Positions 1-4,494 of a DNA stretch of 5,773 nucleotides are shown piece by piece. Origin of the DNA: RBG-13-33-26 sp964430085 (GTDB taxonomy: Archaea; Nanobdellota; Nanobdellia; Pacearchaeales; GW2011-AR1); assembly GCA_964430085.1 (NCBI GenBank), contig CAYSES010000025.1, forward strand, positions 1 to 5,773, given 5' to 3'. The translations under genes and the position numbers were made by a program. The notes beneath the pieces are model-generated. The model was not told the DNA's origin and made no database searches. It saw nothing but the letters and a program-made list of their open reading frames with translations. Position 1 is the stretch's first letter, and each line of letters opens with the position of its first letter.

Positions 1-80
1 AAAAGTACATTGGAGTTGAAAAGAAATTAATAGATTCTTATTAAATGCCCCCGCCGAGATTTGAACTCGGGTCACCACCG

Positions 81-155
81 TACTCTAACGAGAGATTGCA
101 TTTAGATGCTAGATCTATGCTCTCACCGAGATTTGATCACCTCTCACTATTGTTT
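81..155 (-). other. archaeal tRNA intron with BHB splice motif (37/38)
   Basis: The intron lies in the canonical position 3' of the anticodon. The pre-tRNA folds into a complete bulge-helix-bulge: outer helix CCACC/GGTGG, 3-nt bulge TAC, 4-bp central helix CTCT/AGAG, 3-nt bulge CAA, then inner helix AAC/GTT. Cutting after the second base of each bulge gives exons ending in CTCTCA and beginning with CGGTGG. This is the substrate expected for the archaeal tRNA splicing endonuclease. The intron is too short to encode a homing endonuclease. Its interior contains a degenerate copy of the tRNA 3' end, described in the next entry. Confidence 0.9.
117..136 (-). repeat. degenerate copy of the tRNA 3' end inside the intron
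   Basis: Positions 117-136 match 45-64 (end of the T arm, 3' acceptor strand, discriminator and one flanking base) at 17 of 20 positions, in the same orientation. Eleven consecutive bases, TCAAATCTCGG, are identical. The three differences are all transitions and fall in the acceptor strand. The match may extend upstream through GGTGA (141-137 against 76-72) if the seven-base CCCGAGT is deleted from the intron copy. Confidence 0.7.
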
Positions 156-215
156 TGAGAGGGTGGTATCCTTGGCCTCTAGACTACAGGGGCATGAAAA
201 ACTTAGCCCCCATAG

Positions 216-227
216 ATATTTAAATTT
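216..227 (-). promoter_or_regulatory. TATA box for tRNA-Glu
   Basis: An AAATTTAAATAT-type box is centred about 28 bases upstream of the tRNA 5' end at 193. This is the spacing expected for TBP/TFB-directed transcription starting at or near the tRNA. It lies just past the stop codon of the methyltransferase gene on the same strand. Confidence 0.5.
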
Positions 228-263
228 TTGGAGTATAGAAATTCATATAAATTTTATATTTTA

Positions 264-1022
264 TTATTTTCGCATTAAAACAATTCCATAATAATATTTT
301 TTAAACATAATTGCAAAAAAGACTGCAAAATTTTTAATAAATTTTATTTTAAATATTTTCTCAAAAAATTTGGAATTCATCCATAAAAATTTATCTTCCT
401 TAGAGTATAATAAAGTATTAACAAATTTGGGTTTGGGGTAAATTTTAAATTTTTTAAATCCAATTTTTTCCCCATATTTTAATAAAAGATTGGGGGGCAT
501 ATCTTTTTCATTAACCCCATATTTTTCCATAACGTCTATCGCCGTTTTTGTATTCTTATGTCCTCTTCCAGGTTCAGAAATTAAACATACTCCCCCAGGC
601 CTTAATGCATTATAAGCATTTTCGATTGCTTTTTTTTCATTATCCGAATGGTGAAGGGAATCAAAAAAAATTACACAATCAAATTCATTATTAAAAGAAA
701 TATTCTCATAATCTTTTATAAAAAAATTTAAATTTTCTATTTTTTCCTCATCTTTTTTTATATTTGCATATTTAATCATGTCTGGAGAAATATCAATTCC
801 AATTACATCATAACCTCTTTTTGCTAAAAATCTACTAGTCCATCCAGTCCCACAGCCAATATCCAATATCTTTTTTGGAGGATTTGGAAGAATAGAAAAT
901 ATTGCACCAATCTCAGTTAATAATCCTCCACTATCTATATCAGAAAAAGGTTTTTCTATCGCATATTTAATTCCATTTTTTCCAATTTTCTTAATATAAT
1001 TAATTTCTCCGTCTTTAGTCAT
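264..1022 (-). CDS. class I SAM-dependent methyltransferase
   Basis: A 252-residue Rossmann-fold methyltransferase. Motif I, ILDIGCGTG, is at residues 52-60; the acidic residue binding the SAM ribose is D77 in GIDIS; a DY pair is near 104; motif IV is FDCVIFFDSLHH at 114-125; and LRPGGVCLISEPG is at 140-152. The N-terminal PFSDIDSG and the later EKYGVNEKDMPP resemble, from memory, a subgroup common in polysaccharide and glycan clusters, so a sugar or glycan substrate is plausible but unproven. The C-terminus is basic and hydrophobic (about 218-252), possibly membrane-associated. I chose the ATG at 1022. A TTG at 1031 would add three residues but falls at about the predicted transcription start. 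Few or no leader bases and no Shine-Dalgarno are present. The promoter is nearly identical to that of the next methyltransferase upstream. Confidence 0.85.
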   Translation of the reverse strand: MTKDGEINYIKKIGKNGIKYAIEKPFSDIDSGGLLTEIGAIFSILPNPPKKILDIGCGTGWTSRFLAKRGYDVIGIDISPDMIKYANIKKDEEKIENLNFFIKDYENISFNNEFDCVIFFDSLHHSDNEKKAIENAYNALRPGGVCLISEPGRGHKNTKTAIDVMEKYGVNEKDMPPNLLLKYGEKIGFKKFKIYPKPKFVNTLLYSKEDKFLWMNSKFFEKIFKIKFIKNFAVFFAIMFKKYYYGIVLMRK

Positions 1023-1024
1023 TT

Positions 1025-1074
1025 TTATCAATCTTCTAAGTTGATTAAAAAAATATATAAAGATTACTAAATTA
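1025..1074 (-). repeat. 50-bp promoter repeat, copy A (methyltransferase at 264-1022)
   Basis: Identical to copy B (1890-1939) at 48 of 50 positions, in direct orientation 865 bp apart. It holds a TATA box (CTTTATATA, about 1053-1062) and, downstream of it, an imperfect inverted repeat (1027-1045). It ends three bases before the ATG, so the transcript should have almost no leader. Identity stops abruptly at both edges. Confidence 0.9.
1027..1045. promoter_or_regulatory. operator-like inverted repeat in copy A
   Basis: Arms ATCAATCTT and AAGTTGAT are separated by two bases and are complementary apart from one extra base. The element is centred about 20 bases downstream of the TATA centre, so it should cover the transcription start, a classic place for an archaeal repressor site. 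It is fully conserved in copy B at 1892-1910. The protein binding it is unknown. Confidence 0.4.
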
Positions 1075-1147
1075 TCATACTAACATTAGTTACATTAGGA
1101 ACTTCAAAATCTTCTGTCCAATACCAAGTAGAATTATAATTTATGTT

Positions 1148-1870
1148 TTATTTTTCTTTAGTAATAAAATATTTGAAACTAGTCCATTCTGGGGTCATTC
1201 CTTTTTTAATATCAATAATTTTTGCATTATTTTCTTTAAGAAATTTTATAAAATTTTCTTTTTTTACTCCATACATTTCAAATATGGGTCTTTTAAAAAT
1301 ATTTAATAATTTTTTTAAAATAATCTTTGAGAATACAATTAGTCTATTTTTATTGTTACAAATAGGAGAACCTGTTTCTTGAAAAATAAGTATTCCATTG
1401 GGTGAAAGAACTCTCAAAAATTCTTTTATATATTTTTTAGCATATTTTGGTTTCATATGCTGGAGCGTTAAAAAACTACAGACAAAATTAAAAGTATTAT
1501 TTTGGAATATCTTCAGATTATTACAATTATTTAAATAATATTTGCATTTGTCTGCTTGCTTATTATATGTTTTAGCCAATTTAATCATAGATGGGGCAAT
1601 ATCAATACCATAAACTTCATCAAAATGATTAGCAAGTGCTTGGGTCAATCTTCCAACTCCACATCCAAAATCAAGTGCCTTTTTTCTTGAAATATTTATG
1701 CCTAATGATTCTATATACCTAATAATCTCCTCAATCTCATTTTCTCCTGTTTTAAAAAAATCTTGTTCTTTCCATCTTCTTCCCTTTTTATCTGGCCAAG
1801 TTAATATTGCCCATAAAGGGTCTCTTTCTCCAAGTCGGTTCCAATTTTTTTGTAAATTTTTAAGATTCAT
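1148..1870 (-). CDS. class I SAM-dependent methyltransferase (glycan-cluster type)
   Basis: A 240-residue SAM methyltransferase. Motif I is ALDFGCGVG at 65-73, the ribose-binding acid is D90 in YGIDIAPSM, NNTFNFVCSFLTLQHM is near 124-139, and the LSPNGILIFQE strand is at 155-165. The N-terminal pattern DPLWAILTWPDKKG...FFKTGENEI (17-45) is, from memory, characteristic of a subgroup often found beside glycosyltransferases, so O- or N-methylation of a sugar is a reasonable guess. Beyond the fold motifs it shows no close likeness to the methyltransferase at 264-1022. The ATG at 1870 is preceded by GAGGGGG, the only clear Shine-Dalgarno-like sequence in the window, and by a leader of about 25 bases. 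The 50-bp promoter repeat lies just upstream. Confidence 0.85.
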   Translation of the reverse strand: MNLKNLQKNWNRLGERDPLWAILTWPDKKGRRWKEQDFFKTGENEIEEIIRYIESLGINISRKKALDFGCGVGRLTQALANHFDEVYGIDIAPSMIKLAKTYNKQADKCKYYLNNCNNLKIFQNNTFNFVCSFLTLQHMKPKYAKKYIKEFLRVLSPNGILIFQETGSPICNNKNRLIVFSKIILKKLLNIFKRPIFEMYGVKKENFIKFLKENNAKIIDIKKGMTPEWTSFKYFITKEK

Positions 1871-1889
1871 TTTCCCATCCCCCTCAAAC
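1871..1889 (-). promoter_or_regulatory. leader with Shine-Dalgarno-like GAGGGGG
   Basis: Between copy B of the promoter repeat and the ATG at 1870 lies a G-rich leader containing GAGG about 11 bases before the start. A nearer ATG in another frame stops after three codons, so the start at 1870 stands. Most other genes here lack such a site. Confidence 0.5.
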
Positions 1890-1939
1890 TTATCAATCTT
1901 CTAAGTTGATTAAAGAAATATATAAAGATTATTAAATTA
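1890..1939 (-). repeat. 50-bp promoter repeat, copy B (methyltransferase at 1148-1870)
   Basis: Second copy of the element at 1025-1074, with two substitutions. It has the same TATA box (about 1918-1927) and the same inverted repeat (1892-1910). The TATA centre is about 51 bases from the ATG, so unlike copy A it should produce a short leader. Copies A and B flank the 815-bp segment 1075-1889 that contains this methyltransferase gene. Confidence 0.9.
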
Positions 1940-2037
1940 ATTCTTTACCTAAGACTAAGTAAATTATGGCTTTAGATTACATGGAAATGAAAGAGTTAGA
2001 TTTAAGAAACATTTAAAGATTATTATTCTTTTTAAAT

Positions 2038-2286
2038 TTACTTAACCAAGAAAACTTTGTCGTTTGGGCGTACTTTTCCTTCAACTTTTATTCCTACATG
2101 ATCTCCTTTTTTTGCTTCTTTTACTTCTTTGTTTTTTATTTGCATGCTTTTAACTTCTTGTTCAAAATCTGTCGTATGCCCCTTTATATGAATTTTATCT
2201 CCCACCTTCAATTTATTGGATAATTTTATTGCAGCAACTTCAACATGTGCAAAATAACCAGAGATTAACCCAACTTCTTTTTCCAT
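2038..2286 (-). CDS. EF-Tu domain-2-like small beta-barrel protein
   Basis: An 82-residue protein that is essentially one translation-factor domain-2 beta barrel. The pattern is GYFAHVEVAAIKL, VGDKIHIKGHTTDFEQ, VKSMQIKNKEVKEA, then KKGDHVGIKVEGKVRPNDKVFLV. Databases usually call such archaeal proteins translation elongation factor-like. A related barrel is also found at the end of U32 peptidases. There is no GTPase domain, so it is not a translation factor by itself. Its role, perhaps RNA or ribosome binding, is not established. It starts at an ATG with no Shine-Dalgarno, about 25 bases from a TATA box, so it is probably leaderless. It diverges from tRNA-Gln. Confidence 0.85.
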   Translation of the reverse strand: MEKEVGLISGYFAHVEVAAIKLSNKLKVGDKIHIKGHTTDFEQEVKSMQIKNKEVKEAKKGDHVGIKVEGKVRPNDKVFLVK

Positions 2287-2303
2287 ATTCTAACAAACAG
2301 ACC

Positions 2304-2316
2304 AATATATTTAAAA
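2304..2316. promoter_or_regulatory. shared TATA region between EF-like gene and tRNA-Gln
   Basis: The AT block AATATATTTAAAA lies about 24 bases from the EF-like ATG (minus) and about 34 bases from the tRNA-Gln 5' end (plus). It reads as a TATA-like box on either strand. A second AT block (2328-2338) is too close to the tRNA to be its TATA box. The two genes are only 57 bases apart. Confidence 0.45.
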
Positions 2317-2343
2317 CTATTGTTAATCTTTTTATAATTCATT

Positions 2344-2416
2344 AGCCCCATAGTACAGTGGTCAAGTATACGGCCCTCTGGAGGCTGTGACCCAGGTTCG
2401 AATCCTGGTGGGGCTA
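2344..2416 (+). tRNA. tRNA-Gln(CTG)
   Basis: A complete 73-nt cloverleaf without intron. The acceptor stem is AGCCCCA/TGGGGCT with discriminator A2416, and no CCA is encoded. The D stem is GTAC/GTAT, the anticodon stem CGGCC/GGCTG with loop CTCTGGA (anticodon CTG), the variable loop TGAC, and the T arm CCAGG-TTCGAAT-CCTGG. It decodes CAG as glutamine. In archaea this tRNA is normally charged with Glu and amidated by GatDE. Confidence 0.95.
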
Positions 2417-2423
2417 TATTGTC

Positions 2424-2428
2424 TTTTT
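2424..2428 (+). terminator. oligo-T terminator after tRNA-Gln
   Basis: A run of five T residues begins eight bases past the tRNA. Archaeal RNA polymerase commonly terminates at such short U tracts without a hairpin. Confidence 0.35.
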
Positions 2429-2435
2429 AGAAATA

Positions 2436-2446
2436 TTTTTATATTT
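2436..2446 (+). promoter_or_regulatory. TATA box for the 99-residue membrane protein
   Basis: TTTTTATATTT is centred about 24 bases before the ATG at 2465, which implies a leaderless transcript. It also supports this ATG over any upstream in-frame start, which would fall inside the tRNA. Confidence 0.5.
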
Positions 2447-2464
2447 CTTTTTATTCTATTAAAT

Positions 2465-2764
2465 ATGGAATTTACTGTTATTGTATTTATAATCGCAATT
2501 CTTATAGTTGCAATCTGGCTAATATTTAGAATAAAAGGGTTGAAACATAAACTTCTTTCATTTTTTCTTATAAGTCTAATATTATTTTCTTTTTTTAGTT
2601 TTAATTTTGTTTTTAGTGGAAAAGATATCTCAATAAAAAGTATTTCAGATTTAGGGAATATAGTAAAGACGTATTTTGTATGGCTCGGAGGAATTTTCAA
2701 CAATCTTAAGGTAATTACAACTCAGGCGATTAAAATGAACTGGCAAGGTAATAAGACAACATAA
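2465..2764 (+). CDS. small two-helix membrane protein, unknown function
   Basis: A 99-residue protein. I chose the ATG at 2465 because the longer open frame begins inside tRNA-Gln and a TATA box sits 24 bases before this ATG. Two hydrophobic segments are visible at residues 2-22 and 30-51, joined by a short basic loop (RIKGLKHK). A polar tail of about 48 residues follows, SGKDISIKSISDLGNIVK...NLKVITTQAIKMNWQGN. By the positive-inside rule the loop is cytoplasmic, placing both termini outside, but this is weak. I do not recognise a family; it looks like a DPANN small membrane protein. The TATA box for the next gene begins directly after its stop codon. Confidence 0.7.
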   Translation: MEFTVIVFIIAILIVAIWLIFRIKGLKHKLLSFFLISLILFSFFSFNFVFSGKDISIKSISDLGNIVKTYFVWLGGIFNNLKVITTQAIKMNWQGNKTT

Positions 2765-2775
2765 TATTTATAAAG
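2765..2775 (+). promoter_or_regulatory. TATA box for the 96-residue membrane protein
   Basis: TATTTATAAAG begins one base after the upstream stop codon and is centred about 32 bases before the ATG at 2802. The predicted transcript has a leader of only a few bases. Confidence 0.5.
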
Positions 2776-2801
2776 TATAGGTTTTAATATATATTATCAC
2801 C

Positions 2802-3092
2802 ATGGCAAAAAGAAAGAGGTCAAAAAAAGTTGCTAGAAGAAAAGCTAAGATGGTAAGTTCACCTAAATCTTTTGATGTAAAAAGAAAAATCAGAGTAACT
2901 ATAAACAATCTTTTATTATTTATAATTTTTTCACTTGTTTCTTTTGTTTTATATAAACTCATAGCTATCGATGTAAATGAATTCTTGAATTCATTGTTCT
3001 TAGTTATGGCAATGGTATTTGGATTTGTTTCAGCTGCCTTTTTGATAGTCTTGATAGTATTAATTATCCTAAAATTTGTTAAAAAGAAATAA
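2802..3092 (+). CDS. small membrane protein with a highly basic N-terminus
   Basis: A 96-residue protein with a strongly basic N-terminus (MAKRKRSKKVARRKAK, about residues 1-30) followed by two membrane segments at about 34-55 and 63-91, and a KFVKKK end. The charges predict both tails in the cytoplasm and a short outward loop around IDVNE. The lysine/arginine tail could contact nucleic acid, ribosomes or acidic lipids; nothing more specific can be read from the sequence. It has its own TATA box and no Shine-Dalgarno. It is followed by tRNA-Thr on the same strand. Family not recognised. Confidence 0.7.
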   Translation: MAKRKRSKKVARRKAKMVSSPKSFDVKRKIRVTINNLLLFIIFSLVSFVLYKLIAIDVNEFLNSLFLVMAMVFGFVSAAFLIVLIVLIILKFVKKK

Positions 3093-3101
3093 TTCTAAAA
3101 T

Positions 3102-3110
3102 TTTTTAAAG
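3102..3110 (+). promoter_or_regulatory. TATA-like box for tRNA-Thr
   Basis: TTTTTAAAG is centred about 29 bases before the tRNA 5' end at 3135, a suitable distance for archaeal initiation. The match to consensus is weak. Confidence 0.35.
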
Positions 3111-3134
3111 TAGATTTTTTTGATATCCCTACTT

Positions 3135-3210
3135 GCCTGTGTAGCTCAGTTTTGGTTAGAGTACCACATTGGTAATGTGGGGGTCCTGAGTTCAAATCTC
3201 AGCACAGGCT
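3135..3210 (+). tRNA. tRNA-Thr(GGT)
   Basis: A complete 76-nt cloverleaf without intron. The acceptor stem is GCCTGTG/CACAGGC with discriminator T3210, as usual for archaeal tRNA-Thr, and no CCA is encoded. The D stem is GCTC/GAGT, the anticodon stem CCACA/TGTGG with loop TTGGTAA (anticodon GGT), the variable loop GGGTC, and the T arm CTGAG-TTCAAAT-CTCAG. It decodes ACC and ACU. It converges with the gene at 3249-3656. Confidence 0.95.
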
Positions 3211-3214
3211 TTTT
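3211..3214 (+). terminator. oligo-T terminator after tRNA-Thr
   Basis: Together with the T discriminator this gives a five-T run immediately after the tRNA, suited to short-U-tract termination. Confidence 0.35.
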
Positions 3215-3248
3215 CTATACCCTGCTGTATTTAAAGATCACCATGAGA

Positions 3249-3656
3249 TTAATCCACATCATTTAGTCTACCTTCTAATTGGTCTTTAGTCTCAGGATTT
3301 AAATGCAAGATTTTATCTACAAAACCCAAATAATAATTTTTGGCGATATTTGAAATTGTCTTATTGGGGTGTTTATATGCAATTATTTCAAGTCCATGAA
3401 GGAGATGACTTAAATAATGAACTGTGCAAAATTCAGCTTCTTTTTCAATTTCTTCAATTGAGGGTAATGTTTCATCTTCCATATACGGGCTTGAAATGTC
3501 AGCATTATTCTGAGTTATACGCCTCATCCACTTACTTATTTTTTTAAGATTGGAGCAGTACCTTGTATCTGGTCCTCTTAAGGAAGAAAGAATCACACTT
3601 TGTTGTTTCCAAGGCAAATCTTCAATCCAATATTGTAATACATTTCCTCTTCCCAT
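3249..3656 (-). CDS. conserved small phage-type protein, unknown function
   Basis: A 135-residue soluble protein, probably mostly helical. The N-terminal YWIEDLPWKQQSVILSSLRGPDT (9-31), a basic KKISKWMRRI segment and the histidine-rich HYLSHLLHGLEIIAYKHPN (80-98), then LHLNPETKDQLEGRL (117-131), resemble from memory a small family seen in phage genomes and metagenomic contigs. I know of no assigned function. H80, H84, H87 and H96 could bind metal, but this is speculation. It starts with ATG only six bases after the stop of the CYTH-like gene, with no Shine-Dalgarno, so it should be co-transcribed and perhaps translated by reinitiation. Base composition is slightly richer in G+C than the methyltransferase region. 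Confidence 0.75.
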   Translation of the reverse strand: MGRGNVLQYWIEDLPWKQQSVILSSLRGPDTRYCSNLKKISKWMRRITQNNADISSPYMEDETLPSIEEIEKEAEFCTVHYLSHLLHGLEIIAYKHPNKTISNIAKNYYLGFVDKILHLNPETKDQLEGRLNDVD

Positions 3657-3662
3657 TTTTAA

Positions 3663-4439
3663 TTATCTAACATTTCTGACTAACCAATCAAATTTTGTTA
3701 ATGCAGAAGAATTTCCAGAATACCCTTCTGGGAAATTGTTTACTACTCCTCTAACTAGCCTAGCCAGTTCTTCATCTACTCCTCTCACAGAAGAAAACCC
3801 ATTTATTTGACCATAATATTCTACTTCTAGTTGAAATAAATAATGCGGATTACTTTGGATACTACAAAAATTAGTGGCTACAACAAATATTCTTCCAGAT
3901 GTTGGATTAAATACAAATGCTTCCTTACTCTGTTTAGAGAATGAACCGATATATTCTAATGGCAGCTTACTTTGCCTTGCAATTTTAGCTATATGTTTAT
4001 TTACTTCCATAGCTGATAGATCTTCTAAACGTTTTTCAGCCTTTCTTAATAATATGATTCCTTCCTTATCTATTTGCTTTGTTTTTTCTTTAATTTTTAT
4101 TTTTACTTTTCCATCTCTTTCAATTTTAGTGAACGCATATTGCAATCTATTTTTTCTGTCTATAAAAGCATAACAGCTATGCCTCGCTTCAGAGTTTGGT
4201 AAAATTCTGTCTACTGAGTAAGGTTCTGGAAAACCCAAATCTTCACCAAAGGTTAAAAGAATGTCTGTTTTTCTAGAAGGATAAGATAAATTTATCTTTG
4301 CTTCTAACTCAACATTTTCTAAATCTTCTCTATTATAACCCGAATTATTACAAAGACATGAAACTAAACTATCTTTCTCAGAGATCTCTTCTTTTGTTTG
4401 TTGCCCTGCTTTCCTCGAATAAGTATTTCCATATCCCAC
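3663..4439 (-). CDS. CYTH-like (triphosphate tunnel) domain protein, tentative
   Basis: A 258-residue soluble protein. ELEAK at 44-48 fits the ExExK signature that opens CYTH/triphosphate-tunnel proteins (thiamine triphosphatase, class IV adenylate cyclase, inorganic triphosphatase). Alternating basic strands follow (KVKIKIKEK, 111-119), then FSKQSKEAFVFNPTSGRIFVVAT (167-189) and QLEVEYYG (203-210), which fits the late acidic strand. A helical tail ends in TKFDWLVRNV. The likely activity, if any, is binding or hydrolysing a triphosphate with Mg2+ or Mn2+. Residues 1-40 are an unrecognised extension with C28 and C30. The start is a GTG, about 28 bases from a palindromic TATA box, so a leaderless message is likely. 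It is first in an operon with the 135-residue protein and diverges from a wHTH-Nudix gene. The family call is from motif reading only. Confidence 0.5.
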   Translation of the reverse strand: MGYGNTYSRKAGQQTKEEISEKDSLVSCLCNNSGYNREDLENVELEAKINLSYPSRKTDILLTFGEDLGFPEPYSVDRILPNSEARHSCYAFIDRKNRLQYAFTKIERDGKVKIKIKEKTKQIDKEGIILLRKAEKRLEDLSAMEVNKHIAKIARQSKLPLEYIGSFSKQSKEAFVFNPTSGRIFVVATNFCSIQSNPHYLFQLEVEYYGQINGFSSVRGVDEELARLVRGVVNNFPEGYSGNSSALTKFDWLVRNVR

Positions 4440-4461
4440 AAGTTTTGAAATTAAAAGCTAA

Positions 4462-4471
4462 TATTTAAATA
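4462..4471. promoter_or_regulatory. palindromic TATA box shared by divergent genes
   Basis: TATTTAAATA is its own reverse complement. Its centre is 28.5 bases from the ATG at 4495 (plus) and 27.5 bases from the GTG at 4439 (minus), so one box is correctly placed for leaderless transcription both ways. No second TATA box was seen in the 55-base gap. Confidence 0.6.
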
Positions 4472-4489
4472 ATTCCTCAAATTACCTCG
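4471..4489. promoter_or_regulatory. operator-like direct repeat between TATA and the wHTH-Nudix start
   Basis: AATTCCTCA is followed at once by AATTACCTCG, a tandem repeat about one helical turn apart (one insertion, one change). It lies between the TATA box and the ATG at 4495, where a bound protein would block initiation. Autoregulation by the adjacent wHTH protein is a guess. Confidence 0.3.
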
Positions 4490-4494
4490 AGTAA

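Larger units (their letters stand above)
46..193 (-). tRNA. tRNA-Glu(CTC) with 75-nt intron
   Basis: Decodes GAG as glutamate. On the minus strand, exon 1 is 193-156 and exon 2 is 80-46, giving a 73-nt mature tRNA. The acceptor stem pairs GCCCCTG with CGGGGGC, the discriminator base is A46, and no CCA is encoded. The D stem is GTCT/GGAT with GG in the loop. The anticodon stem is CCACC/GGTGG with loop CTCTCAC after splicing and anticodon CTC at 159-157. The T arm is CCGAG-TTCAAAT-CTCGG and the variable loop is TGAC. All arms close only if 155-81 is removed. Its own TATA-like box lies about 28 bases upstream, so it is probably transcribed separately from the methyltransferase gene before it on the same strand. 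Confidence 0.95.

Noticed and set aside
1..45. Possible gene end at the left edge
   Set aside because: No open frame with recognisable content; it appears to be AT-rich sequence downstream of tRNA-Glu.
106..291. Plus-strand open frame of 61 codons
   Set aside because: It runs antisense through the tRNA-Glu exon and promoter, and the peptide has no protein-like features.
1023..1031. TTG start at 1031 for the first methyltransferase
   Set aside because: It falls at about the predicted transcription start inside the promoter repeat. The ATG at 1022 fits the TATA spacing better.
1143..1382. Plus-strand frame of 79 codons overlapping the methyltransferase gene
   Set aside because: It is antisense to a gene with clear motifs. 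Its hydrophobic, F/I/L-rich make-up is what an AT-rich opposite strand gives.
1966..2016. 16-codon plus-strand frame starting MALDYMEMKELDLRNI
   Set aside because: It reads smoothly, but it is very short, has no well-placed TATA box (nearest about 45 bases away) and no Shine-Dalgarno. It could be noise or a remnant.
2362..2703. Minus-strand frame of 113 codons
   Set aside because: It crosses tRNA-Gln in antisense and shadows the 99-residue membrane protein, which has a correctly placed TATA box and start.
3874..4173. Plus-strand frame of 99 codons inside the CYTH-like gene
   Set aside because: It is antisense to a longer, motif-bearing frame that is consistent with the divergent promoter.
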